This document shows, piece after piece, positions 39,901-55,484 of a DNA stretch of 64,000 bases. The first letter of the stretch is position 1. Each line of letters begins with the position of its first letter. The position numbers were made by a program, and so were the translations under genes. Source of the DNA: Ctena decussata. Lineage: Eukaryota > Mollusca > Bivalvia > Lucinida > Lucinidae. A model generated the notes under the pieces. The model searched no databases. It saw only the letters and a list, made by a program, of their open reading frames with translations, and was not told the origin of the DNA. The stretch is taken from the NCBI GenBank assembly GCA_963989385.1, contig OZ022500.1, positions 18,118,460-18,182,459 of the forward strand, in the 5' to 3' direction.

Positions 39901-42900
39901 CTGCTCAAATAGTTATATTTTGACAAGCACCTGACATATACACATGTCTATACTGTAAATATCATAGCATTGATCTGCTAGTTAATTGTAATATTTGTAT
40001 TATGTCTGTATGCAATGGCCACTGTATGTAATGGCTACTGACAGAAACACTAATTTTGGTTGATGTGTTGGTGTGTGGGGGTGGGTTGGTGGTTCTAATG
40101 CCCTGGATTCCTGAACTAAGAATGCGGTGTCTCGCCTGTCTGCACATTGTCCCAAAACAGAACTATACCATAAAACTGGACATAGTGTATGCCACCAACG
40201 CTGACTTTGGAAAAGTAATAACGTATTAATCCTTTTAGACGCCCTGGGGGCATACCATTTTACGAAAGGGGGACAATATTTAGAGCCTAAATCGTTTTAA
40301 ATTATAGCTCTTATACAAATTTTAAGAACAGGTCTGATGCGGAACCGACAAGTCCACTTTTCGCTAAGGCTGACTGCCCATTTTAGCACAATTTAAACCT
40401 ATTCTGCTACAGCTGACTGCTTATGCCTGATATAATACCTTATCATAGCAGCTTTAATATTGACAGAAGCCATCTCTGCAGCAGATGCCATTGTAAACCT
40501 AAATTAAGTTGCTTTTACCAGCAGCTTCACTGATTTGACTATCATCAATTTGGCACAAAGGTGCTGGCAGAATGGGAAATACTATTGCAGTCCCTGAACA
40601 GTCTGGCCTTGGTCTACAGTGATTGCTCAGACATTCCTGTCCCAATATTTAGTGAGGTGGTGCAAGTTTTACAGATCATTTTGGAACTTTATTTGCTTGT
40701 AAGACCACATTCACACCTGTGTTTGAGTAAAAATCCAAGTATATGCATGTACATTGTAAACAGTAAGATGAATAAGATGAAGAGGGAAAGATATCAGAAT
40801 CCAATGAGGTCTATGCAAAGAGAGATGTTAATAAGCATCAGTTCTGCAAAGCCTAAACTGCCATGGCGAAAGTCAGTCAACAAGTTCTTATAAATAGTTT
40901 GAAAACTGTTTCTCAAGACCTTCAGTATTGCATAATGTCCTTTATTCGAGGTCTTCTGAATAGCTGTTTTTAGGTCCAGTTCCAACAAATATCTAGTTTT
41001 AGTTAAGAAACCAGTTCAAATATTTCAACAGTAGAGTATTAGCATTCGAATCATGAAGTTCAGAATTTGGCCTTTTTAAGGAGCCATGGCTTCTAAGCAT
41101 GTATTTACACACAACTAGCCAGGTAAGAGATTTTGAACAGTGCACTGATTGCACATGCACAGTATGCTAAATCAGACAGGTGTGACATCCCTTATTCAGT
41201 GAATAAACCCTACCACCACTGAACCAGAAAGTGTAAACAGTTTTTAAAATTCGTAGAAGATCTATAGCAACTTATAACAATATTAAGGTCAATGGGTAAA
41301 CTTGCAGAAGAAGCAACTGTACTATTTTGCCTCCCTTTCCAGTAGGATTCAACTCTTAAAAGGAAAGAATTTGCTCCTGCAGGAGCAAATTCTTTCCTTT
41401 AAGAGTGGACCCCTTCTCAAAGAGCTACCTCATCCAGAGAAGCAAACATAAATTCATGCAAATTAACATTATTGACATTATTTTTGGAAAAAAGCTGGGG
41501 GGGAATATATTAAAACAGGGGCGTTTATTAGGATTAATACGGTAGCTATGTCTCGCTTCTGCTAGTGGCACATGAGACAAAAACTATACATACCCCTCAA
41601 CATACTTTACAGTAAATTGTGTCAATATAGCAGCAAAACAGTATCAATGAGACAGAGAAGAATTAATCAGCTAAGAGAAATCACATCCCAAACAAACTCT
41701 CGACATAATCATAACATAATATCTAGGTTTGCCTGTTTTCTTTACATAAGCTTGGCACTGAATCATAGCTGTTTAACACTCCCACTTACAACTGTTACAG
41801 ACATAAGAAACATATGTTTTGTATGTTTTAGAACAACTTAACCTTAAGGTGTACGACTACACTGCCATGTTTGTTTTTTTCACCATTTATACAAAGGGAA
41901 ACAACTTTTGGGACTTCCTGTTTGCTTTCCTGGGCAACTTAGTCCTTCTGAAATGGGGTCTACTCTCAAGGGAAAGAATCTGTTCCTAGTGGATCAAATT
42001 GTTTCTTTTAAGAGCTAAATCGCATTGGGCAGAGCTGCAAAAATGACAAGACCTATCTATGTAATGGATAGCTTGCCTCACAGGGCCTTAATGCCCTTAA
42101 CATAAAAAACTTTAACCAAACAGCCAATGTAGATGTTGACACAGGTGTGGATGCTGATGCTGGGGTGACAACACTTGCATTTCCTACACTTTTGACCAGG
42201 CGAGCTAAAATCACATAGTTGCTTCCTCTGAAAGTATATTAATTCACCTCATAGGATCTATAATTTCTACAATCACATGGCATTTCTGATTTACCAAAGA
42301 CATTATGCTGGACAAACAGTTGTGACCCGGATACTCCTGTAGCAGTAGCCTTATCAGGTCTGCATGAACTGTTTCCTCCAGATATCCATCAAAAAAACAT
42401 AAGCTTTTATGATATCATTGCCATACATAACATATTCTGGAAGAAATAAAAGTTTCTTATATAGGCCAGTCTGACTAGACCTTCTACATTGACTTTTCTC
42501 TTATTTCTTTGATTCAGACATATAAAACATTTCAAGACCTAATCTAATTCATTTCTGTCTGGATGTGCAATATCCAGTGAAATTTCTATTGGTTTTGGTC
42601 AGATTTTGGATAAGACCATTTCTAGTGCAAAAAGTGAAGACAGTGCCAAGACGATGCCATCAATCAAATTTCTCCCCGGCCAAAAACTAAAGCAACATTA
42701 CATGAATATCACAAGAATTATATGGCTCAATCCTTGCCACATAGCCCCAGAGCTCTAGATAAGAGGGAGTATTTAGTGATAATTAGTGATAATTTTGTTA
42801 ATTCGGCATAAAAAACATATGTTGTGACCCCTCATTTGAACCGTCTCGATGAGGCGGTTCAGATGAGGGGTCACAACATATGGTTTCAAAGACAAATAAA

Positions 42901-45900
42901 AAAAAAATTATTCCTCAATTATCATCAAATACCCCTCTTATCTAAAGCTCTGTTCCCCAATCACAGAATTCAACTTAAAGATTACAATGTTGGTGCTGCT
43001 GAAAAGTAATACCTGTATCTCACACTAGCATTATGTGAAACAACAAGAATTCTGCAGAAAGCGGTCTCTCACCTTCCTGGGCAGTGTCCTAAAACAGAGT
43101 GACAGACCAAAGGCCCTTTGTTCAAAACTAACCATGTCGTAAGTTAACCTTTCTCTAAAATTTTAAACGCTAATACCTCAAATACGCCAACATTTTTTGT
43201 TGAAAAAATGTGAGAAACCAACATTTTTTTTGTTGAAAGAATGTAAGAAGCTTTTGCAATGCAAAAGCTTCTCACATTATTTCAACAAAAAATATCAGTG
43301 TGTTTGGTTATAAGTCATAAACACTGAAGAGTTGACCTCTTAATGAGCTCATCTGGCTAACGATGCTTTGAACAACTGGGGCTAGAACAAATAAAACTTC
43401 ACAAAAGATACCATAATGACAATACTAACCTGCTCATTAAATGTGGTGGTGTCCACATTGAGTCGTTTCATGCGCAGTTCATCCTGGGGATCAAACTGAG
43501 GTAGGTTCATCATATTACAGCCCGCCCGAACATTATTAGACTTCACGGCGTGGACCTCCGGGTAGTCGATCTGGAAAATATAAAGAATGGGATTTCTAAA
43601 TAGAACGCTGGGTGTATTTGATAATAATTGGGGGAGAAATTTTTTAATTTCTCATTGAAACCATATGTTGTGACTCCTCATCTGAACCGTCTCGGAGACG
43701 GTTCAGATGAGGGGTCACAACATATGTTTTTATGCAGAGTTGACAAAAATTATCCCTAATTATGAATTCACTAAATACTCCCTCTTGTCTAAAGCTATGT
43801 GCTTAGCATGCAGACATTACCAAAATGGTCTGCAGTGGCTGAAAGATTATTTTTGGACAGAAAGCTGTAACGTCATTGACGGCTGTTTTACTGCCATGTT
43901 GGCTAAAACAGAACCAATTTTAAGACCTCCCAGAACTCTCAAATTTCATAACTTTAACTACAGCAAGTCATCAACGGCTGACATGCTTTTTGATGCTTTA
44001 TATGGGTTTAAACCGGGTGCACAAAATTATGTTCTGAGTTTTGCCCTACCAAGCCAGCATCCTAGTTGGGCATGGTGCACTGTCAATGCTCTTTGTTTAT
44101 ATGTTTAAACTTGCAAAGTTTTCACTATGGCAGCCGAGAAATAATAATTTATCACATATTATGAAGGATATAAATATGATATTTCATGCACCTGTATTTT
44201 TTAAATGGGTTTGAAATCAGCAGGGGACTACTCTGTATCTTGTGGGAAAATGATACAACATCAGATACGTGCAACATATCTGACATTCTGAAATAAATGG
44301 CTCCCTCTTAAGTTCAAAGAGCAACATGCATTACGTTTTATCATGTTTATCTAAAAACTGCACAGAATTTTACAACTGTAACATAGTAGCCTAGATGTAT
44401 ACAAATCACACTGCATTTAGCAGCAATTCAAAGAAAAACATAATTTCAAGATACTGACTATTTTGACAACTTTTAGAGTCTACCCTAATGTGCTTAAGTA
44501 AGTATTGGGACACCTAAAATAATAAATTTTCCATTTGTCCCAAATGGAAAATTCATTATTTTTAGGTGTCCCAATATATATGCACATTACGGTATATAAA
44601 AACATTCTGCAACCTTCCTATGAGAGGCCACAACATGTTACATGATATAATGCCAAGAGTGCATGCAACCCAGTGTATAAACAGAAACCGTGTTTAAGAT
44701 GTATAGATACATCTACATGTACCATTTTTACAAGGGGAAACAACTTTTGGGACTTCCTGTTTGCTTCCTGGAGCGACGAAGCCCTTCCAAAAAGGGGTCT
44801 ACTCTTACAGGAAAGAATATGCTCCAAGGGGAGCAAATTCTCCCCTTTGAGAGATCGACCCCAATCAATAAGGGAAGCAAAAATAAAAATGACAGAGTCA
44901 CTTCCCCTGAACAAAAACTTGAAAAGTACTATTGATTTTCTCTAATATCTTGTGTGTAGGCAAGACAAGAACAAAATATAAAATGAAATTAACTCCCCTA
45001 ATCATGTAACTTTCAGCACTCACAGTATTTTCAGAAAACCGGATGCCCTAATTTTTTTCTCATGATTAATGCCAAACAGGATGAATGAATGAATTTTACA
45101 AGAATTTTTCAGTAGCTAATGGGAATCTGAAAGACTTAAATCTTTCATCACAAACCAAAAAGCATGATTCATAAAACAGTATGTAAACATATTATATTCC
45201 ATGTAAAAACATGTAGGGATGTTCTGGAGGCCTGTAAACATTGACTGCTGTTTAAATATAACATATGGTGGGTTTATAGGTTACCAGGGATTAGAATTAT
45301 GCTTACCGAGTTATTATCATTACAACTGCAATTTCAGTTGCTATTCAGCATCTTTGTCTAATGGTGGCTAATGTTTATCAAATGTTAAGCATTTTAAAGC
45401 AGACTGCCTCATAACCAGTGACAAATATTTTTGAAGTTAGTGTTGGTTAATACAATGATAAAATCATATCCCTACTGAATTATTTCCCCTTGCAAATATA
45501 GACAGGTAAGCGAAAAAATTGCAAGGGAGATAATACAAAATAACTGACTTCCACTTTCTCTATTCTGATTGCTCTGCAGCATTTTAATGGAGATACTCTT
45601 TGTATGAGGCTATACATGTATTTGCAAATGCAAAATTTAATTACCTCCCTTTGAAAATATTTTCTATTTCCCCTACCACTACTGATTCTTTTCTACTTCC
45701 ATATTTACTTCCTTATCCATTATAACCTGGTGAAGGGAGTTAATCTAGTTATTATCACCCATTCCCATGATACTGGTCAAGCTGTTTTCCCTCTCTACTG
45801 ACTGCTCAAATATTTGGTCAACCTGACAACCTGCATGCTTGACAATTCTGCACCCACCATACAACCATAAATAGACCATCAGACAAACCCATGTACTTTA

Positions 45901-48900
45901 TTGGTCGATCCTCAAAAAACGCAAAATGAAGTTCATTTCACTACAACCAACAACTGGTAGCTTCATTAATGACCACAAATCTACAGGAAGTAAATTTGAT
46001 GCTGCTGATAATTTTTATTGTACAAATCACAATATTAGCCTTCGTACAGTGACACAATCATTTAATGAACATCATACATAATCTTAAAAATACAAAAAAG
46101 CAGATTTTACTAACTGAAGTTGTGCTCAAAAACAGCTGGTAAAATGGCAAATAGCGCAGATCCAGGAGCAGTCTGATCTGGGTCTGTACTGTTTGCTAAG
46201 GAACTTTTATCTGAGTATTTGTGGTCTGCATTACGGTAGTAAGAGACATGACAAACAGAGTTATTCATGGACTAAAATTGTCCATCTCAAGTGGTTTGAC
46301 ACACTGACTGACTAGTAGCGAAGCCACTTATTGGTGGTACAATGGACTCCAACTTGAAATCGGTATACTCATAAGAGGCTGTTGACGTAAATGGAGTTTG
46401 GCAGCATGTTCAAATTATTTTAATTAACATGCTCATAAAAGGCTTTTATATTGTCCTAAGAAAACAGGTTTTTATATTGAATGGGCAGCAAAAATTCCAA
46501 ATTAAACCATCAAGGGAAATAACCCAAGATGGGTCCCACACTCATTCCCAGATCCCAATGTGAGAAAAATTATGCAGCAACTCCTTACAAGGTTAACATC
46601 GAACTGAAGTTTATTACAATTTTTGAAATTCTCTTTCTGACAAGTTCAACCCAGTTTACTGAGCTTTTTTCCTACCCAGCTCTAAAGATTCTTAACTAAT
46701 CAGTTAAGACAATGAAAACAATTGATTGTTGCAGGTTTTACAGCAGTAGCATGCTCATTATCCACTTTTTGGCAACAGCAGCTAATGAACTGGTTAACAG
46801 CTTTAGTTTTTGTGGGAATACGAGGTAAAAGAGACCTTCTACACATACTTGTGTAATGTCGAACAGACCTGTATCTAAGGGTGTATGAGTTCACCTTGTA
46901 TGCCTTTTTCGATTTTTTTTACAAAGGGAAACAACTTTTGTGATTCCTGTTTACTATAATGGAGATCACAGCTCTTCTAAAGTGGGGCCTACTCTTAAAG
47001 GAAAGAATTTGCTCCTACAGGAGCAAATTCTTTCCTTTAAGAGTAGACCCCTTTAAGAAAAGAGGCAAAAGAATGAATATAGCAGAGTTGCTTCATCTGA
47101 AAGTATACCCATTCACCTTAAGTCATTGTCATTTTACAGATCAGCAAGTGTCGGAATGTAGACTAGTCTAGTCTAAAATATCCCATAACCTTGCAAGGTC
47201 GCTGGGGCACCACAGATGACTACAACAATCCTTTTCCACCTGGACCTGTCATCAGCTGCCCTATTTGTGCTGGCAAAGTCCATCCCTGTCCACTCTTTAC
47301 TATTGTCTTCCCACCTCTTCTTCTGTCTACCTCTTCTTCTTTTTCCTTTCACTGTGTCCTGCAGAACCACCTTTGCTCAGCCCCATGGACATGCATAATA
47401 AAAGAAGAAATTGTCAATCACGTCTGTACAAAGTTGCCCCAACTGAAATTTTGGGGAAGGCCTAAAATTTGGGTTAGGTGTTGCCTTTGAATCTCAGTTA
47501 ATAGCAGAGTCTCTGCAACCAAAAGGCTCCATTTCTGCTTGAGAAGGCTGCATTGTCTGTTATTTCTTGGTTCAGGAGGTATGATAAAAAGCTGAACTAG
47601 TGTTTTTTCTGAGATGGTTTGGGGGCTGTTACAAGATATTTGCTTGTCAACATGACAGTCTATCAGTGTTTCTGTTATTGCTTCAGTAGCAGAGAATGCA
47701 ATTTCTTTCCAACAGAATTCTGATAATGCTAAATAGCAAACAATAATAGTTGTAAAAATACCAAGTCAGTGAGGTGCTGAATGCTTTACCTGGATGACTT
47801 TTCCAGACTAAGTGCTAGAATTTCAAGGTTACTATGAATTTCCAGGTAACATGGAATATCGATGATGTTAATTCAGGAGCATATAATTTCTCTAGAGAAA
47901 TTATATGCTCCTGGTTAATTCTAAGCTAATTTTCTTGCTTCTCCATGAAAACCCTGTTACATCCGACTTTTCTGGTTTAACAATCAAGTATTAATTTTGG
48001 TGTATTTGTATGCATGTATGTAAGCATCAACTTCTAATGTCACATTTACTCACCAGGTGCCATGCAGCTTCACATTAACCCATTAATGCCCAGTGGGCTC
48101 TTCTATCTGTATATATTGGGTGAGTCCATTAGTCATTTAAGGAATTTTCGTTTTATTTTGAGGAAAATACCCATTTGTCATATGCAAAAGTGAAGACCTT
48201 GATCAGATGCTGCGTTTTGCGGCATCTGATCTGGGTCTGCACTGTTTGCCTATGTCCCACTTTTGGGATGCTAGGCATTAATGAGTTAACAGTTAATGCA
48301 TCTTCTGCTGTCGTATCTGCGCTTTTTGCCTTCATAAGTATTAACTGTTGGCATGTGTGAGGTCCATTTTACATTGGTCTTTTCTTAGGTTAAATCATTT
48401 GACTTTGCTGCATGGTCTAAGGATCATCTTTTGGTGAGTTTACATGTTACTGGTGAAATGATGATTTCACAGAACTGATGAAAAAGTTGAGAAGAAAATG
48501 TGGATGCTGTCATAGTCACAACCAGTTACATGACTGACATCAATTAATACCGGTAAATAAGCAAGTCTGATTTCCTTACATACTTACCTTCACATTGTCT
48601 GCATATGATTCATTGTTTATTGCTGCATGCAGCAATAGACAATGAATCACATGAAGCAATGTGAAACTTATGGTATGAAATAACATATCTGAACATGTCA
48701 AGAGCTCTGGATAAAATGGATAACCAGTTTGATGATAACTGGGATAACTTTCCTAATTTCTTAATAAAATGCCATGGTGTGCCCTCCTCATCCAGAACTG
48801 TCTCAGACAGGATCAACATAAAATTCTAATAAAAGGCCCCACCATAAAAACATGATGTTGTCCTCCACAAGATGCATGTAATGCTATGTCTCCTCCTCAG

Positions 48901-51900
48901 CACTGCCAAAGAACAGTATACTTGTCATAATATTCCGACAGACATGCCTGAGCAAACATTGTAGATCCAGATCAAACTGCTCCTGAAGAGCAGTTTGATC
49001 ACAGGGTCTACAATGTTTGCCATTCACTAAGCATATTTGGATGCATTAACACGTGTACGAGTAAAATCCACTTTCAAAGAATTGTGACTTTCAGGTGTCC
49101 AAAATTTTAGGGTCATATATTATGGTACTGTTCCTTTTTGGTGGCTCTGAAGTGGGGTCCCAATATATATTTTCATGGAAACTGAACAGAAGTTATCTCA
49201 GAATTTCTTTAACCCTACTGCACTCAGAACAGCCAAAACTCTATGGAGTTTTGGTCACTCTGAGTGCAGTAAGGTTAAACCTTCCAGGCTTGAACCCACC
49301 AATCTCCTGCACCTTACCCCCCCCCCCCCCCAAACAAATGTGTATCATTCTTGACAACAAACTCCATTATGGTGCTGAACCATGCATCTCATTTCCCATA
49401 ATTACCTGAGCTTTCACTATTTCCTCCCTATACTCCCTGTGATCAACATAAAACTTGGAAAATTCTGGCTGTTGTGACTCCCCGACATGTTGCTGAGTTG
49501 TATGTCTCACAAATATGGACTTCTTGCGGTATCTTATAAATTCCATGATGGCTGTTATATCCACTCAGAATATTAAAGTCATAGTACAGCTATAATACAG
49601 CCTTGCAGATCCAAACCAAATCTTTATACCATTATGTTTATGGAAGAATGTGGGCATTCATTACTTTTCAGAACTATAACCTAAGTACACTAATCACTAA
49701 TTCCAAGTAAAACTCCAGTTCTGTTGTATAAAACAAGATGTAACTTGAACTACATTAGTTTTAAAATCAAGAGATTCTTACAAAAACATCTGCACTGTTT
49801 AAGTTCTAAGGGAGTGCAAGGCTAAAGTTACACTAACAATTTCACTAAAATCCATTAAATTTTGTAATCCAAAACAATTAACCAGAACTAGGTAGTTCTG
49901 AGATGTTCTGAGTCAGACACTTCAGAGCTCTAGATTAGCTGGAAATTTGACGGTAATTCTCAGATACTTATTCTTCTTACTTTTCCATCAAAACATACAT
50001 TGTGACCCCTTCATTAGAACTGTCTCGATGAGGGGTCCCAATGTATGTTTTGCTGGAAAACTAACAACGATTAACTAAGAAATATCATCATCTACAGTTC
50101 TGTCTGAGACTTGATTGAAATCTCTTCCTGATTACTGTATTTTTTCCCGGACTTTCCTTATTTAGTTTATCCAAATTACTCAAATGTACAGATTTTATAA
50201 AATGAAACAATGCACAGGAAGCTGCCATAATAATTAGAATGAAGTGTCCCGGAAAGGCACAGGAAAAGGTGGGGAAAATAGATACAGTCAAACTCCTTAT
50301 AAAATATGACATCACTTCCTCATCTCAACGGCTCCATCCAATCCTATAATTATTAAGCTACTTAAATTTGCTAATTTTGAACTTTTGACAGAAAAATATC
50401 CATATATAGTACCAATGGTCACTGGCTGTAATGAATCAAGACACAGGGATAGAAATGATCAACAAAATGAGCCGCGACACGACAAAACCAACAATGTGGT
50501 TGTGCGCCCGGCGCAGACTCAGATCAGCCTGGGCATCTGCCCCGTCTGATCAGAGTCTTCGCTGTCCGCATGAAGCTAGCTTAGACCCTTAGCTACCCTT
50601 TAAGCACTTAATGCAGAGTCTGATCAAACTTGACGGCTGCCCAGGCTGATCTGAATCTTCCCTGGGCACACAACCACATTGTTGGTTTTTGTCGTGTCGC
50701 TGCTCAAATAGTGTCATACCCAGACCAGACTGCTCCTTAAGAATAATCATGGTCATAAGGGTAAATAACAAAGATTGGGCTGTCAGATGATCATTTTTGC
50801 TGAGTTAAGGCTAGGGACCAAAGCATGCTTTGATGACAGTCCAACAATCTTTCTGAAGCCCAGGAGAAGCTTAACTTTTCTCCAAAAACAATATCCTATG
50901 CCCTCTTTATTATCACTTTAGCCCTCTCTGACTTCACTATAAATCAGGTCTACGTTTATCATGCATTTATCACTCACTTTCATAAAGACTTATTTTAATT
51001 TCAGCATTCTGTATCCAAGCTTTATCATCATCATTTAAGCCCCCTTTATCACCACCTAAGACTTCTTTATTATCACCAGTTCAGCCCTTGTCATGACATT
51101 AGCCCTCTAAATCATCATCACTTTAACACTCTTCACAATTTTCTTCTACTTCACCATCCTCTTTCTTTAAGCCTCACTATAGCCCTTAGCCCTCTTTATC
51201 AATCTCACTTCAGCTCTGTATACCATATAACCCTCTTTATCATCAACAATCTAGCCTCCTTACTGGGACTTTAGTTCTCCTTATCAACTTTATTTTCACA
51301 CTCTTTATCATCATCACTTTAGCCCTCTTCATCATCCTCACCTTAGCCTCTTCATCATCCTTGCTTTATATAGCTCTCTTAATCATCCTCACTTTAGCCC
51401 TCTTTATCATCCTCACCTTAGCCCTCTTCATCATCCTCACCTTAGCCCTCTTCATCATCCTCACTTTAGCCCTCTTCATCACCCTCACCTTAGCCCTCTT
51501 AATTATCCTCACTTTAGCCCTCTTTATCATCCTCACCTTAGCCCTCTTCATCATCCTCATTGTAGCCCTCTTCATCATCCTCACTTTAGCCCTCTTCATC
51601 GTTCTCACTTTAGCCCTCTTCATCATCCTCACTTTAGCCCTCTTCATCATCCTCATTGCAGCCCTCTTCATCATCCTTGCTTTAGCCCTCTTTATCATCC
51701 TTACTTTAGCCCTATTCATCATCCTCACCTTAGCCCTCTTCATCATCCTCACCTTAGCCCTCTTCATCATCCTCACCTTAGCCCTCTTCATCATTCTCAC
51801 TTTAGCCCTCTTCATCATCCTCACTTTAGCCCTCTTCATCATCCTCATTGTAGCCCTCTTCATCATCCTTGCTTTAGCCCTCTTTATCATCCTTACTTTA

Positions 51901-54900
51901 ACTCTCTTTATCATCCTTGCTTTAGCTCTCTTTATCATCTTTACTTTATATCCACTTTTAACACCACCCTCTTTATCATCATCATTTTAGCCTTATCAGC
52001 ATCACAACAGTCCTCTTTATCATTATCAGTTTAGCCTCTTCATCATAACTTTGGTCCTTTTAAAAACAACGTCGCTTGAGCACTCTTTTCTGTCATCCAT
52101 TTAGCCCTCTTTATAATCCTCACTTCAGCTCTCTTGACCACCATCACTTCAGCCAGCTTTATCATTATCATCATAGCCCTCTTTATCATATCATTTCAGC
52201 CTCACTTCAGCCTTCTTTACCACCATTATTTAGCTTGCTTTACCATCATTTCAGCTCTCTATATCATCAATTCTTTAGCCCACTAGGTATCTTTATCATC
52301 AATAAGTCTTCTTTATCCTTCCTTCATCTCTCTTTATCATATGTTCAGCCCTCTTCATCTCTTTTTTGAGTCATCTTAATCATTACTTTTGCCCTCCTTA
52401 TCATCACTTCAACCCTCTTTACCATCATCAATTTAGTCCCCTTTGTGAGCACTTAGTCATTTTTATCATCATCACTTCAGCTCTTTTATCCACACTTAAT
52501 CCCTTTACACTTTCACCTGCTTTATTTAAATTTTAACCCCTTTTTAACGTCATCAATTTAGTCCCTTTAATCACTATTTCAGCCCTTTATACACAAATTC
52601 CACCATTCATATTATATTTACTGTTAACAGCAATTAATTGACAATAATTGTAGCTTCCAGTTAATTGAAGTGGGTGTATTCAGACAACCAAGTTTTTTTG
52701 AAATTTCTATCAAAACCATTTGGCATCAGAAGCTAGTTGCCAACATATGTTAAATTCCAATCTGCTACAGAAATAACTTAACAATTCTATAACATTAATA
52801 TTAACAACTTCTACATAATTTTTTATGTGTTCTTCAACAATTTTGTAATAAAAGTGTCCTAAAATTCTCATTAATGTATGTGAACTACAAAATCAAACAT
52901 ATGCAAAGCACTGCTGAAGCAATACACCCTTTTTCAGACATAGTTACATCTTTACTTGCACCTGCTCTAGACTCCAAGATATGGCTATTCGAACATGCTT
53001 TATGGCTAGCTGGGTCCATGCTCAAGATTTTTTTTCAGGATTTGGTCTCCCCGCCCACTTTTGGTGTTGAACTCCTTCTGCTTCTATTATAATGTAATCT
53101 AAATTAAGCATCAGAAGCTTTTGTATTATTTCCATGGATGCAATGTCAATTTTTCCTGTGGTTTAAGTGTAAATGAAGTCAGCAAATATCAAGAAAATGT
53201 TTAACCAATTCCATTCGGGATACCCCTTCAAGCAAACGTGGGGCCTGATCTGAGATCCAAACTGTTTGCAGCCTAGACATCATTTCTACAACCGTTAGTT
53301 AGACCAATATTGTCAATATATTCTAGATTTTTGAAGCAGACGACAATTTCAGCAGACAACAAAAAATACCCAGAATACAATGGGTTAAACAAGTGTTACC
53401 ACCAGTTAGATTGTGATTTCAAACAAACACAGTACGAACCACAACAGCCACACCTGATCTTTTTCTGCAATCTTGAACATTAACTCTTTAAGTCCCAGTG
53501 ACGTAATCAGCAAAACTTGCAAACAGCGTAGATCCTGATGAGGCAGCTCATCATGATGAGCCTCATCTAGATCTACACTGTTTGCCCTCTAGCCTTTGAA
53601 TTCTCTATATGAAATGTCTTGGACAAGGCATTTTTTAAATTTTTGCAGACGCAAATTTTGTCGTCTGCTTTTTGGTGCTTAAAGAGTTAATGACACACAC
53701 TATCAATTCTAGGTAGTGGCACAGAAATGCTCAAGAAACCAACGCAGACCCATATCAAATGACTCCAAAAGTCGAGTCGGGTAACTTCGAACAACAGGTA
53801 AATCGGACATACCATTGCAAACAGTGAAAATCCAGATGAGACGGCTCATAATGAGCCGTCTAATCAGGATTTTCACTGTTTGCCCGGTTAATTTTGCTTT
53901 AATTCCAAACAACTGACATATAAAGGAAACAATGTCACTGTCAGAATTTACCTGCTGTCTGAATTTACCCGACTTTACCCTATAGAGCAATGATTATGCT
54001 CATCACCAACACTTTCATATTCAACCAATTCAAATGGCTAGCTAACGAAGTTGACAGACAGTGCAAATATTTCATCAATTATGGTATTTCTCTATGATTA
54101 GGCTATCTGGGGAAAAAAACTTTTGCAGCTCTATTTGGGGAAAAGCTTTTGCAGCTCTAAAATAAATTCTTTGATTTTGTTCAGCAGAAAGCATATCAAA
54201 ATCCAAATGCTTTTATCATGTTTATGATGCTACTTTAAAACTGTGTAATAATTATCTTATTATCTGCTTCTGACAGAAAGTTTCCAGGGCAAATCTGAAA
54301 GGTGCTGCCAAGAGCAATTAACAGCAGATTACCTAAAATTGTTACCATATGATTTTCCAGTAATAATGGGGGATTGAAATTATGCTCTTCATTCAATATT
54401 CTTAATGGGATGCCTTAATTAAAAGTCAGAAATGAAAGCCAGATGAAGCTGGACTGATGAATGAAGAAATAAGACAATGCTTCAGGAACACACCGCTGAT
54501 AGGCATAGTGTAAAACATGGATAACTAGAAAATTGTGTCTGTAAGACACTAATGATGCCCCCGTGCAGCGCCTGTCACAGGACATGCATACATCCCTAAA
54601 GCACCTTTCAAGCACAAATGCTATTTACAAAGAATCCACTGAAAGCATTACACCAAATTTATACCCTACAGCGCAAAATGCAGCCCAAAATGACTACGTT
54701 TAAAAGGTCATAGTTCCTTCACAATTATTTTTTTTTATCAAAACCAACATGCACATCTTCAAAATGTTCACAATAAGTCTCCAGCCAATGAAAATTGTGG
54801 GAGGAGTTGATTACACAAAGTACTAGTACCCTACAATGCAAACATATGCCTAAAATGACTAAGTTCAAAAGGCTATAATTCTGTCAAAATTATTTCTAGC

Positions 54901-55450
54901 TCCAACAAACACCCACATGCACATCTCTAATATGTCCATAACATGTATGCAAAGTTTGGAAAAGATCGAATGAAAACTGAGGGAGGGGTTGATTACACAA
55001 ACTCCACACCCTACAAAATTTATGTGAAAATTTGCCAGAAATGACTAAGTTTAAAAGGCCGTAATTCTGTCAAAATCAATTCTAGTTCCAACAAAAACCC
55101 ACATGCACATCTTCAATATGTCCACAATATGTATGCACGGTTTGAAAAAGATCCATTGAAAACTGTGGGAGAAGTTGATTACACAAACTACATACCCTAC
55201 AATGCAAAAATTTGCCTAAAATGACTAAGTTCAAAGGCCGTAATTCTGTCAAAATTAAATCTAGCTCCAACTACAAATGTGTCCATACGACACGGATGCC
55301 CCCGCCTAGTGCCCTAAGTAAGATGGCACCTTGTTTAAGGTAAAGGCACTTGTAGCATAACTAGGTTCACAAAGGCACACTTCTGTGGTACATGTTTTAT
55401 TGTTTGCCTTGGGCAGATGTATTGTGCTTCTTGGATCATGAGAAGCACAT

Positions 55451-55484
<34 letters not shown>

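Noticed and set aside
43707..44108. 133-codon plus-strand ORF
   Set aside because: Begins inside the right arm of a MITE (43600-43799) and has no family resemblance.
47191..47490. Plus-strand ORFs at 47191-47490
   Set aside because: They are antisense shadows of the LINE C-terminal remnant on the minus strand.
49541..49564. Treating the 49406-49546 segment as a cassette exon after acceptor ataacag
   Set aside because: That acceptor gives the wrong phase after the phase-0 exon at 59201 and leads to a stop after four codons; there is no pyrimidine tract. Only the first-exon reading is kept.
51361..51990. 209-codon membrane-like protein (plus) and 190-codon basic protein (minus)
   Set aside because: Both are translations of the same 24-bp minisatellite; open frames follow from the unit length.
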